A stretch of 64,000 bases of DNA from Ectocarpus siliculosus. Taxonomy: Eukaryota > Sar > Phaeophyceae > Ectocarpales > Ectocarpaceae. Both the position numbers and the translations under genes were made by a program. Location of the stretch: the NCBI GenBank assembly GCA_000310025.1, contig FN649748.1, positions 2,500,145-2,564,144 of the forward strand, given 5' to 3'. Every line of letters starts with the position of its first letter. Position 1 is the first letter of the stretch. The notes below the pieces were generated by a model. The model was not told the origin of the DNA and made no database searches. It saw only the letters and a program-made list of their open reading frames with translations. Positions 34,750-47,261 of this stretch are shown here, in pieces.

Positions 34750-37700
34750 ATGGAGCAAACGACGGTGGCTAGCGGCGGTGGCAATCCCGAGAAGCTGACG
34801 GCTAATGGGAAGGAGCGTGCGGTTATTACGAAAGTGGGGAAGCGTTCGGATTTGGGTTGGGAAAGCCGTGGATGGAAGTTCACTCAAGAGGAGCTCGCGA
34901 ACCCGCCCTCGCTCAGGGACAACATGTGAGAAAACCCTCCTTTCGCCCTTTCTGACGTTTGTGAGACTGCAGCAGGTGGTTGGGCGCGTGGAACGGAAGA
35001 GGGGCTGTCATAGGACGATCGATGTACATGGCCAATCCCTTTCGACGCTGTTTACCTTGGTTCTCGTGCCCCTCTCGCCGTCATGTGTTTGGTTTATTTT
35101 TTGCGGGCATGACTCCTCTCGACCACCCAGTAGCACTTGGACCAAGTATTGACCACCGCGAGCGGGGGACCCTTTTGTAGAGGCAGAGACGGAGGGAAAG
35201 CTCACACTGGAACGCGCGGAACAACCGTAGACAAGTAGATGAGAGGGCCATCTGCATCCATATCGACGTGCACGTAGTCACCGTGGACGTGGGTGGAGTT
35301 ATATATGTTGTGTTTTGATACAAGTTCTGTAATACGCATCTTGGTGGTACGAGTTATCCCCCAACTCCTCTTCGCATTTAGGTCCATTTTCGAATGTAAA
35401 AGAAAAAACAAAAAAACGACGAGTGGCACACACATACCTTGCTCCCAACAACAATAAACACACACCCCTATTGTCTAATCTGGTGGCCATTTTTTTCTCG
35501 AAGGAATCTACACCGGGGAGATGCCTGTACCTCTTGTTTCGCGCCTAGTTTATCTACACTTTCGTATTTGATTCCTGTGTTTCTTTGGGAACGGATCGAT
35601 CGACCGATGTAGATAGAATACATAGCTGTCGTTGTTGTTGATGTTGCCGATGTTGGTTGGCGATGGTATGGTAAAACTCCGCAGGTACGTTGGTCCTGCC
35701 ATGATGCATTTTGTACGCGTATGCACATGCATAAAAGATGTCACCACTACTCCCCAAACCCAAAAACAATTAATTAACACAAACACCCCCATATATTATA
35801 ATTATATTGGGGACATGTATGGGCGCATGTGTGCATTGAGACGGTTCCATATGCACACGATATCACCTATCTGCATATAGAGCTGCGAAGTGTGCTTGCG
35901 CACTTCGATTCAACTGCTTATATCCGATATAACATTCGGAGTGCTGGTGCTGAGTATCGGTGCTCACGGCATGTGACAACAACGCCCGTATTAAAAATCA
36001 CTGCTAGATACTCATATCCTCGTCCTTCATTGCGGCACTTGTCTTCCTATTTTGGCTGTGTATCGTTGAAGAACTTGAAGTTGCACGCATTAAACAATTC
36101 TGTTGAGCCTGCTGTATACATGTTTTGCTTGTCTTTCGGTTCCCACTCTCGCGCCGCAGGAACGATAGCGAGGAGAAGGAGTACCGAAGAAAGGCACACA
36201 CATTCATCTATGACTGCTGCCAGGTTCTCCGAGCAAAGGCGCTTGTGATTGCTGCCGCGATGACCATCTCCCAGCGGTATTTTTCTCAAGTCTCCTTCAG
36301 GAAGATCGACCGGAGTGTGAGACGCGTTTCCCGCTTCCCGACTGAACGAAGTGCAGTTGAAACGAGGGGTGCTAACGACTTGGTCGAACGCAATGGTTGA
36401 CGGGAACCTTCAACCTCTAGAGTTCCAGTAATCGGGGCGATCGGGGATGGAGGAGGAAACATTTACTCCGATGGATAGAACACTTCCTTCCGAAACTGCT
36501 GGTTACTGGTTCGAACTCGGCCTGTTGCTGTACAATTTTCTTGCACCGTTTCAAACCTAGGATATTGCCCTATATCCCTAACCGCATGTTGGAGCTCTGG
36601 CACAAAATATTAGTATACTTAAAACGTGTCTCATGCATTCGGTTCAGCACATGTTTGAAGAAAACAGCCGCAGGCTGCCGAGATTTGTGGGGAGATTGCA
36701 AGGTATTTCGTGCTCCAGCTTTGGTTTTCATGGTATAGCAGATGTTTCCTTAAAATACGACAAATGTCATTAAGATCGCTGCCTTGGATGCAATCATGTT
36801 GTGTCGTTGCCACTCAGGACACTGCTGCGGCGGCTATCTTCTTGGCCTCCAAGGTTGAAGAGTTTCGCGTTCACATCAAGGATGTGATGATGGTGACCCA
36901 CAGAGTTAGGCACAAGAACGAGCGCAGGCTCGTAGAAAATTCCGATGTGAGTTTGGATACCGGATCATTTGTAGAGGTGGTATTATGATTATACATGTAT
37001 CAATATCTCAATTGTACGATTATTTTCAGTCTACAGCAGTACGCCAGAATGTACCCAGTGGGTAGCTCGTGTACATTGTTGTAAGTGCGATCCATTTGTT
37101 TATCCACCGGTGTTTTATTGCGAAGTGTTGGCAAGCGAAGATACATTTTCACGGCGTGGATTTCATGCGGACCATCGCCGAGTGGGTTTTGTGGGGCATC
37201 TGTGAACAAGTCAGTCACACCGCTCCGCCGCGTGCCCTTGGGTTTCAGGAGTACAACAGGTACAAAGACCGCCTGTTGAAAGCGGAGAACCAGCTGGTGA
37301 ACGCTTTGGGGTTCGACTTCATGATCGAGCACCCCTTCGGTCACTCCAACGACCTAGTGGCCTACCTTTGTGAAGAGGGTGAGGCACGGGGGCCTCGTCG
37401 CGGACTTGCGTTTGCTTCCTGTCCTTTGAGACCGAGTATGTGCCGAAGAGGGTACCGTGGTTTGACTAGCGGGAAGCGGATGGTGGTTGCGTCGTGTTGT
37501 TGGCAGGGGATTGTGGTCGAGGTGATTATTTCGCGTAAGGGGACCAACACCCAAACATGTTGTACGGGATACACCTGGTGCATGTGCAAACCGCACGTGT
37601 GCAGCAGGCAAACAATTGCCCAAATTGGCCTCAGCTTCATGGTCTCTGACAAGTGGCACAGCCCATGACACAGATGTCATGAGCATGCGGACAGAAAATA

Positions 37701-40099
37701 GGTACACGCAATGCACGATATCGCCTTGTCGCATGCCATTTCTTGCGATGACTTGGCATGCTCTCACGCCTCGACAACGCGTTCTCTAATCCTGGCATAA
37801 AAGGCTGGGTGCCGGCAGACAAGTCGGCACTGATCTCCAAGGGCTCTCACCATCTGTTGATCAAGAGGTACGTTGGCGTTGTTCTAGCTAGCTTTGGTTT
37901 GCGTACCTTCGCGTGGAAAGTCGCGTGCATGTTTGTGGTTGTTGCCGCGAACACGAGGAGCAATCCCTTGCCTGGTGTTGGAAGCAGTTGAGGCAGCATC
38001 AGAGCGTTGCGAGCAGGCGATTTGCGATTCGCTGTGTTCTGGCAAGCACGAAGCAAAGCTTGGCCGGCAACAAGGGCAAGGGAAGGAAATGGGGGCCGAT
38101 CAGTGCACCGGGTCTTGTGCCTGACGGGTTGCTGAAGTCGGGGGCGTGTGGAAAGAGCAGGTTGGGCGCCGCTTGTGAACTTGTCGATGGCGACAGTCCT
38201 TTGGTTGCACCACTTGGCCCTACCGCGCCCCTAGCCCCAGCCCATCCTGGTGTACCGAGAGAGGTTGCATTTTTTCAGCTCCCTTACCCTCGCTCTTATG
38301 CACGATCTATACGTGTATAACCCACCCTTTGTGGAATCTTCACAGCTTGAGGGGGACATTGTGCCTCGAGTACCCGCCGACTTTCCGCGCGAGGCTGGTG
38401 ACGTACCTGTCCCTGCTTGTCAACAACATCTCGCCACCGCCGGGCGGCTGGGCTGAGATGATCGAGTTCGAGGACCACCGCCGACTCAACAGTACGTGTG
38501 ACTCGCCGTGTTGTAGTTCACTCTTGGCATTTTCGAAGAAGCGGTACCTATCGGTTTGATCGATCGTGTTGTTTAGGACACCCGAGACATGGTCATGAGC
38601 GTTTTCGAAACCTTGGCAGAGGTACAAGTTGGCTGGGTTTGGGTAATGTCGTTTTGCGACACTTGGACGATACCCATTGAAACAGGTGGATAGATATGGA
38701 CGTGTATTTAAGGGACAAAATACCCCGAGCGAAACGAGCTACAAAGCGCTCGCAGAGGAAGACACGTCCAAGAAACGAATGTAGGAATCTGGCCGTTTGT
38801 GTATGTTCTCATTCTGTTAGTCGCGCTCGCTCCTCCGCTCGACCTTTTTTTGGGGGTTGGGCAGGAGCGGCATGCCAACTACTGGAAACGCTGGACGATG
38901 ACTCCGGCAAGACCGGCAAGAAAATCACCAAGAAGCGTGTTGCCGCCGCCCTGGTTGAAGCGGGCCACATTAAGAATAAGAACGCCCCGAACCGAGTCCC
39001 GCGCCAGCCCACAGGGCTGACTTACGCCGACCGGGATCGGATGGCGGCACGGTCTTCGTCTGTCCAATCACCCCACGGGTTGAAGCGGGGGATGGGGGGA
39101 GGAGACCTGAACGGCACTGCCGTCGCGTCACGCAGTGGATCGTCATTTCACGACAGGTCTTCATCGACCGGTCAACCGCGCCCGAGGCCACCCAGCGGCC
39201 CATCTCTTGCCAGTGTCCACTCGGAGTCGGGCAAGAGGCGGCGTACGGAAGATGCAACGAGCAACGGGAACGCGTCAAGACCTCGCCCACCGCCACCACC
39301 ACCGCGGACGCCTAGGCCCCCGAGTACTCCCAAGCCAGCAGGCACACCCAAGCCCCCAAGCACTCCCAAGCCCCCAAGTACTCCCAAGCCCCGACCGCCT
39401 TCTACAGCCAAGCCCAGACCTCCTTCCACCCACGGCCAGCTGCCCAGCAGCAACTTCAAGCCACGCCCACCCTCAACTCCAAAGCCGAGACCGCCGTCCA
39501 CTCCAAAGCCCCTCTCCACGAATGGCCAGCCGCATAACAGCAGCAGCTGCAGCAGCAGCAGCAGCAGCTCCAAGCCCAGACCGCGGCCACCACCCCCGCG
39601 CCTGCCGACCACCCCTTCTGCCGCGAATGCGTACACGGACTCCGGTAGCAGGCATTCGGCGACGCCCTTGTCGTCGTCGGTCCCTCCACACCCTCCCAAG
39701 CCCCACTCGAGTACCCCCAACGGAAGCATTAGCAGTGCTGCAATGCCGCTGCAGAAGAGCACCGAGGCGAGGCCACCTAGGTTGTCGGACGGCAGGGTTG
39801 GTATCACCAGCGGCTCTCCTCCGAATGGGAAGGCCGGAGCCAGTAGCGCACAGGGGGTGTCCACGGGCGGGGGGGAGGAAGGAAAAGGCAAGAGGTTGCG
39901 TGACGCAGGGATAGGGGATAAGTCATCTGCTGACCCCGGCAGCGGGGGCAAGAGATCGAGACTGGGCGGCAGCGGGCAAGGGGCAGAGTCTTCTGGTAGT
40001 GCGTCGACGGTGGCTTCCGCTGCCGTTAATGCGATAGAAAGCGGGGAGGTAGAGGACGGGGAGATACCGATCAACGCGGTGCCGGTGCTGAGGGCGTGA
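34750..40099 (+). CDS. cyclin T/K-type (transcriptional) cyclin
   Basis: Seven exons join in phase: 34750-34925, 36160-36316, 36818-36946, 37249-37378, 37819-37867, 38346-38491, 38865-40099; 673 aa. The first exon ends in the cyclin T/K lead-in WKFTQEELANPPSLRDNM. The N-terminal cyclin box follows, with AAAAIFLASKVEEFRVHIKD, HRVRH and ENQLVNALGFDFMIEHPF. Exons 5-6 give the second box start, LRGTLCLEYPP, and NNISPPPGGW. The last exon is a long disordered tail: PPSTPKP-type Pro repeats, a poly-Ser run near 39545-39570, then an acidic end ESGEVEDGEI. This layout matches cyclins that partner CDK9/CDK12-type kinases and act on RNA polymerase II in the nucleus; cyclin L is an alternative. Exon 5 is only 49 nt. 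Intron lengths run from 302 bp to 1.2 kb. Confidence 0.87.
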
Positions 40100-41851
40100 G
40101 CCCTCATCGAGTACGATGTGTGTTGGAGAGGTCAGGCTCTGGAGAAGGAAGGGGCAAGGGTTGCGAAATATCTGTCCCCCGTAAGAGGGAGGATGGTTTT
40201 TTTTATACCACTTCATGTGGTGGGTTCAGGCAAAATCTCCGAATGAACACCAGCAGCAGTAGTACGCACTGTGGTCGTTTGCGGTTGGAGGGTGACGGTG
40301 TGATTTGACCCCGTTTTTCGAGGGGGTAGTTGTTTGTTTGCTTACTCTGGACTCGGTATGAGGGGCTTTTTGCGTTGTTTTGCCTTCCTGCTGTACCACA
40401 GAAGAATGGGCATATATTTCAAGTGCTGTGATGCCTCCCATACACAGCCTAGTTGATGTCCTTGCGGTTTTGGGATTGACTGCAGGTAGGTCTGCGGTTC
40501 AAGCAAGAAGGTTCAGTTATTTCATTCCTGCCCCCAGTAAGGGCATTTCATGTTGGCCATGGAGTGTGTGTTCGTTGCGACTCTAATTCCACGAGTGCAG
40601 ACGTCCGCGATGGAGACATGAAGAGATTAGACTTGTAAAATATTTAATGCCTTGTGCACGCACGTTTCGTGTAGAGCGGTAGGTGATCTTGTGTTTCCGT
40701 GTTGCTACCTAGTGCCCGTGAGTTTGTAGCGCGCTGAATTCCCGATATTCTCCACCCCAGAAACGTCGGTCTTGGAACGGGTTTTCGGAGGTTTGAGTTG
40801 TGCGTATAGATGAAAAATGAAGAAAAAACGTTGGTATGTGAGCTTATACGGACATGGAAAAACGCAAGGTCGGTAGGTAGTGGGCGGCCCAGAGAAAGTG
40901 ACGGGAATGCTGCGCCATGTCTCCTTAGGTTTGCCGGGCTGTACCATTAGGAAAATGTGCATGTTCTTGACGGGTTCGACGGAAGACATTGCAAACAGGG
41001 TAAGGGACATAACACGGTACGCACGCGGCATAGCAGAATGCTGCTGCTACTTCTGCCACTTGTGTTTTCCACATGCTGGATGGGTGATTTGCTGAAAGGA
41101 AATGGACAAGAGATGAGCGTTTATTTTGTTTGGTGGTCGGCCAACCGCCGGCCAATGAACCCGCACGGCTGAATTTTGACCAGCAAGGCTGGTGAAGGCT
41201 GGTGGAAGCGCCGGCCCGTCGAATCGACGAATTGATTTGATGCGGCTAAGCGTACTCTTAATCGGCTGGCGCAAGGGATTTGCTCTTGAATCTAAAGCAA
41301 AAAGAGGCTAGTTGCTCAAAACATGCTATATTTACTTGTCTCGCGCTGCATCCCTTCACGTTGAGACTCAGTCAATACTGTAGCGATTGACTTTTTTTTG
41401 CCCGAGTCGGCTGGTGGATGAACCCTAACCCTTGTAACGTCCTTTGCTCTAATCTTCACCTCTCCAAGGAGCCGACCCACGCTGCTCCTCGTCAAGAGTG
41501 TTGAACCGCGGCCGCCAAATCTACACCAGCCTTCGACATGACAAAAAGTAGACTCTATCGCAGGGTGATTTTCACCCGAAGAAAAGGGAGTCGATGTTGT
41601 TGGAGGTTTCCCGTCAAAACGCCCATGTAACCGGCGGGGAAACACTCCTCGTGCGTGCCAACACGAAACACGCCATAGTTCCGGCCATCACCAAGCTTGC
41701 ACTTGCCCGTACGTCTTGCTAATGTAGTCTCAAGGAATTCATGCCCTGAGCTTTTTGTCTACTTCTATCAAGTGCTCCTCCCCTGTTTGTCCCCAACAAG
41801 ACGAAGAACAAGTGACAGGGGTCCCAGGGGGGGGCGATGCACGCATACAAA
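40100..41851. other. intergenic between convergent cyclin and kinase genes
   Basis: 3' ends of both genes face each other here. No additional gene is supported; frames of up to 109 codons have no recognisable features. Confidence 0.4.
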
Positions 41852-44800
41852 TCACAACAGAGCCAGGCGACAGCTAACAGAGTCGAAATACTGTAGTCGT
41901 TTCTTGGGATCTGGGTTGAGCAGGCCCTCCAGCAGTCCTCTCGTACGGCCGTCCGTCACCCCCGACAGATCCACGGTAAACTGCGGCTGTCCGACCGCGG
42001 CAATAGTCTTAAAAGTAGAGTGCAATTCAAGTGACACGAGAAAAAAAAAACAGAGGTACGATAGATGTGAACGTTAGGCCGAGTCTTACGGCTTGAATAT
42101 TTCGGAGATTTTTCTTTTCTCTCGGTCGAGGGGGGGGTGTTCTGCAACGGAAAAATCATCTGGATCCAAACTACCTTCTTACGGTTCCTCGAGGCATATT
42201 TTTTCCTCCGGGGGAAAAAAATGGCCGATTCAAGATTTTTGTGGGTCACAACATACTTCAGTTCACGGTTTTGGCTCGTGTCCGACCAACAAGACACCGA
42301 GCGCCCTGTTTTTGGGTCGCCTGCTGAGGGCATGTGTATCATCGCACGCCATGGCTGCAGTTTGTGGATGTCGTCGGCCAAAGGCCTCTCTTTGGCATGC
42401 GTTGTGGACTGATCACGCTCGAGCAACCAGAAAAAAAACGGCTTCATCCAAAAAAAGTAATAAACGCAAAACACTTCCGTTCACGTATACAGGCCGTGTG
42501 CAATCAAAACTGGACAATACGCTCTGTTTCTGGGACGCGAGCAGAGCATATGTGAATGACCAACGCCATTGGCTGCTGTTTGTGGATGTCGTCGGCCAAA
42601 GGGCCTCTCTCTGGGGTGCGTTTCAACTGGTCACACATGCAGCAGGCGTAAAAACGGCTCTTTTCGGCCGAAAGGCAAGAACGTCAGCAGAGCAATGTGG
42701 CAGGGCTAACGTTTTCGGCTCTTGTGCGGCCAACACGACGCAGAACGCCCTGAATTTTAGCTACCTGCAGAGGGTTTGTGCATGACCTCATGATACTGGC
42801 CTCTGTTTGGCCAGCAGACGGTGTAGTTCCTCGTTCTGGCACGATCGGGGTGTGACCAGGGGGTACCCCCCCCCATTTCTAACAGCGATATTCCAACCCG
42901 ATCGCTGTTGGAAAATGGGCCAACTTTCTAACAGGCCAGCCAGAATCGCTGTTGGAATTTGGGCTGTTGGATTTTGCCATTTTCCTACCCGCAAGATGCC
43001 CAAATATTTTTGGAGGCTCAGAAAAGGACCCCCCCCCCAAATCCAATCCGGAAAAAATACTCAGCCTTACCACAGATTGTCTCGTAGAAAGCCACGTGCC
43101 AGATAGATGACCTGTTGGAGATCTAGCTACGTTCGGGGTGTTGCCACAGATTGGGGTCAGTGGGCCATGCCATACCCGCGTACAAGTACAGCCGGCCAGC
43201 TACCCCCTCTGTCACAACCCGCACAGCAGTTCCCTGTTCTACCTTTCTCACGAGAGATTGCATTTGGTGTGTACCGTTACAAGTGAGACCAACATCACCC
43301 CTCAGAATAGCTGGCAAAGAGGAGGGGTATGTATCGCCGTCGGCTCCTCAAACGTCGTTCACGGAAATATCCATTTATCCCATCCATCCTACGTCCTACA
43401 TCCTACCGTTGAGGGCGGCCTGCAAAATGAACATACTGACAAGAAGGTACGCCTGTAAATTTTTGAAAAAAGAGGCAGATCGGTGCGTCCTTACCAAGGT
43501 ACGTCCACAGGAACTTGGATAGTACAGAACATCCTGGTCTCGAAGCCAGCGACAGTGGGGCCGTGTCGCTACGGATTTCCGTCACGATCTTGTTCGTTTG
43601 GTGTGCTGGTGGGGCAAACGTTAACAACCTATCCGTGCACGCTACGACACATGCCAACAAGAGCTGCCCTCGGTTATTATCACAGCAGTTGAGGACTCAA
43701 GCACTATACTTGAGGTGCCAGCAGTCAATCCTCGCTCTGCGCGTTGATGCCCACAGCGACTCGACATCGACTTTGGAATGGGCGTGAAAAGAATTCAACG
43801 ACGTGACAAACACGGCAAGAGAGAGTCAGAGAGGGTGGACAAGACCAGGAAGGTGTTGCTTGGACACTCCGCGCTGGTGCAAGCTCGTGGCTTGTTTGTG
43901 GCTACGCGTCCAAGCAGGCCAACCTCCTGTGCCGGGACTCTACTAAGTCTCCACACCCAATGCGGTCACTCACCTGGGGGTCACTGCTACCCTGAAAGTA
44001 GCTCCGTCCCGTGTACAAGTGCAGTACAGCCATACCCAGGCTCCAAACGTCGAAACTACGATCAACTGTCACACCCGCAAACTGGAGTACGCGCAGGAGA
44101 ACAAATGGACACGAGCAGTACAAGTGACATAGTGACGTACGTCAAAGACGAGACACGCAACAGATGAAACATTCGCATATACTACCCGAGGCAGACACCA
44201 CGGCTTCGCGATAAATTCAACGACAGGCCTGGCAACCTCTGCAAGTTCGTTTCCTTGTTTCCTTGAACCATGCGAACCAAATAGTCCAACATAAACGTTT
44301 ATGGATGCTTCGCGTATCACCCGACACTTTGTCAAACGTAGAAACAGCAAATTGAAGCGCCGAACTTCGAGACGAAGTGCGGCGTCATGCAACCCCCCCC
44401 CTCCTACAAACATGGGCTCACCCCACCCCGGGATGCGATGACAAAGTCTGGGGGCATTGTAGCAGGAGTATAGCTCTTGGGCCCTGAACGCGCTGGCACG
44501 GCACCCTCCAAGTCTATCGCCTTCGCCTCATCTCGCTCGCACAAAACAAAGTTGTCCACCTTGAGGTCGGTCCACACCAGGCCGGCCTTGTGAACACATC
44601 TAAACCGGCAACAAACGTTCGTGTGGGCATACCGCAGAGGAGGGGGGATGAACGAAATCACCGCAACACGGCTGAAATCCATTCTAGCCTCGTTGACTTG
44701 ACATCACAACACCTTTCCACCCTCGACCTAGTACTGCCTGCATAAAATACAAGAGAGCGAAGGAGGAACCCGGAAACATCGAACCGGCGAGCATCTGAAC

Positions 44801-47261
44801 ACAACAGCGAGATCCCACAAAAGCACACATGGAGAAACAGTCCGGAGGAATAGAGTTAGAAAAGCGCCCATCGCTTGGACTCGGGAACTACTGAAAACAA
44901 AGAAGAGAAAACGAATATAACGTCACATGTCGCGAAGAACTTCAAGAACCAAAATCACGCCAACACACTGAAGAGATTCAGAGATACACCCAAAGCGAGG
45001 ACGCGCCCCCCTTCACTTTCAACGTGTCTACTCACCGCATAGCGCTGGCCATGGCTGCGCCGTACTTCCTCAGCTTGTTTTGGGACAGCCCCCCCCCGTT
45101 GACTTCCGCCAGCTTGCGAAGGTCGGTGCTCCCCGCCCGCATCACCATTGCAAAGTCTCCCCTGGGACAAACACGTAAAATGAGTGATACAGTACAAACA
45201 TGGTCATGTTGCTGGTTGGAGTGAGGAACAAGGGATCACGGAGGGGGAACTCCATAATCAGGCGACTCTCGGGTCTATCTCGACAAAAGCAGTGACAGCA
45301 CAGGTATCCCGTTGCGCAGTGTGCGAATGGCGAGGCAGGACTGTAGCAGATTCATCCATCTACTACCCGCTTCTTGCTCTGTGATCGTGTGCATCTGCTT
45401 CTTCACAGTTGTTCGAGTACGATCGAGGGACAGAATGCGCCAGAGTGACAATCTATCGTACACATCCTTCCAACGATTGATATCCTTCTTGTCGGAGTAA
45501 TGCATCTGTCGATTGGGGGGTTGGTTTGGTTCTGTATAACTCAAACATCGGGATGTGTTCTACCTTCAAATGTGTCAACAGCAGCACGTGCAACAACATT
45601 GGGATCCACGCGCAGACTAGCACATGCGGCAGGAGCGTGAAGATCAAATGCAGTCAGCTCCACGCGAGAGCAGTATCAGCGGCAATGAAGCAGTACAACA
45701 TTCTTGTTGCCAGGGCTCACCGGCCGTTGTAGTTGTCGATGTTCTCCTCGAACCCCACGAAATGCTTCGAGAAAGCCCCGGCCCCGTTTCGTGCACGGAT
45801 CTGCTCCAAGTTGGACACTTCCGCCGCGACCAAGGCCACGTTAGACCGCGTCGTAACCTTGATCTTCAAGGGTGTGCTCTGTTTCACGCGTCCCCGAAAG
45901 AAAATGACACGAAAAAACAGCGAGGGTGGCGAATCTTGAACGGGCGGAATGCGTGGGGTTCTCTGTCTGCCTGTCTGTCTGTCTGTCTGTTTGTGTGCGT
46001 GCGTGTCTGTCCCATCTCTTGCCCTCCCCCCTGGCGGCAACTTGTCCCAGCTGGCGAAGTCATTCGTTGCTGTTTGTATTGTATGTGTCCAACATGTATC
46101 CGCTTATACAATTGTATCGAGGGCGGGAATGGATGCCAGGGAATGACGACAGGGGTACACGCTTAAAATGCAGGTGCCGTAGCAGAAAAGAGGAACCAAC
46201 AAGGCACTTTCCCACAGTTGCAGCGCTCCGCACTTGAAGGAACTTGATACACCGCTATTCTCACCTCCTTTCCCACCTCCACCCCGTTGAAAATTGAGCT
46301 CTTCCCGCTGCTTATCCTCTCACCACCTTGGCTCATGATATACTGCTGTCCTCGCCCACCTTCTACGGTAACGTCTGACCTCCCACCACGCGATGCCCCC
46401 AAACGCCGAGTGGCACCACCGGGCCCGATAGCTCTTCCTCCGCTGGAGAAAAACATGACGCAAACAAGTCGCGGGAGCAAGGAATCATCCAGCGGAACGA
46501 GAACAATCAACTACACGTTGCTGCTACAACAGCGGCCTTCGATCTATCTGCTGTCAAGGGTGCATGAAGCTCGTACCTCCGGCAGAAAGTCATCCCACCA
46601 CAGCACCACATGCTATCGCTATCTAAAGCTTCACAACGGTGTAGTCGCGGGGCACATACATGTAGAGCAGCAGCGCGAGAAAGACAGTGTCCCAAACACA
46701 CACACACACACATACACACACAGGTGCATCACAAGGAGGACTCTGAGAGGCCTTGCCGGAGCATGCGCAACCGAAATTCCATTGCCCAAAAATGATAGGC
46801 GCTTACCTAGCCTTGGAGAGGAGGTTCCGCTTGCGCTTATCCGGCGTGGCCTCGAGAGCTGCCGCGACGGCATCCTCCAAATCGCAACCGGGAATCAATA
46901 CTACCACGTCCCGCTCAAGGGACCGAACGAGGTCGCCTGCTGTAATTGCTCCTTGGGCGTACTTGCGTGAGGAAGTGATACAAGTTGACAACGAAACAAG
47001 CACTATTATGCGCGCCTCACAGCAGGCGTCACATCGGCTAACAGGTCTGTGGTCATCAATGTGCAAGGCAATTTACGAAAGCTCTTCTAGGCGTATCTAC
47101 ATGCAGTATTACTCCTGTGGGCGCGGACGAACCTGTGACATGCGCCTTTTGAACACGGCATTGCTGTTGACAGCTCGCTCCGCCTTCGACGCCGCAGGAC
47201 TGCCAGCGCGGGACTTCGAGCCGCTCCCCCCCCCACCCAACCCGAACAACCCAAGTGACAT
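41852..47261 (-). CDS. atypical protein kinase
   Basis: Ten exons join in phase on the minus strand: 47261-47133, 46961-46807, 46442-46265, 45878-45721, 45161-45036, 44599-44422, 44081-43974, 43588-43495, 43310-43243, 42007-41852; 449 aa. Kinase landmarks: an ATP-site Lys in TPLKIKVTT, an alpha-C Glu in ALVAAEVSNLEQI, a hinge followed by VMRAGSTDLRKLAE, and a catalytic loop GLVWTDLKVDNFVL. The loop keeps the Asp, Lys and Asn but lacks the His-Arg of HRD. DFG is replaced by DLEG and APE by a PPD sequence (TMPPDF). SFDVWSLGMAVLHLYTG is subdomain IX, and GLLNPDPKKRL is near the C-terminus. The core residues suggest activity is possible. The upstream frame stays open into Arg-rich sequence, so the start may lie in an unseen exon. 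Specific family not recognised. Confidence 0.82.
42260..42975. repeat. intronic repeat block in the last kinase intron
   Basis: A segment containing gtttgtggatgtcgtcgg and ccaaagg occurs at about 42361 and 42578. A flanking motif (ccaac-a-gac-c-g-gcgccctg) recurs near 42285 and 42730. From 42880 to 42972 there are hairpin-forming copies of ttccaac...gttggaa and gcccaac-like words, bounded by C runs. A 230-codon plus-strand frame runs through the block but is antisense to the kinase and has no recognisable domain. Confidence 0.5.
45962..46012. repeat. (CTGT)n-type microsatellite
   Basis: ctgtctgt-type tetranucleotide run inside a kinase intron, just upstream (minus sense) of exon 45878-45721. 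Confidence 0.8.
46694..46722. repeat. (CA)n microsatellite
   Basis: Dinucleotide run of about 14 units with one interruption, inside a kinase intron. Confidence 0.85.

Noticed and set aside
39172-40107. 311-codon minus-strand frame
   Set aside because: Antisense shadow of the cyclin's Pro/Ser-rich last exon; composition is explained by the other strand.
42093-42785. 230-codon plus-strand frame
   Set aside because: Lies inside a kinase intron over diverged repeats, with no domain; probably chance plus repeat structure.
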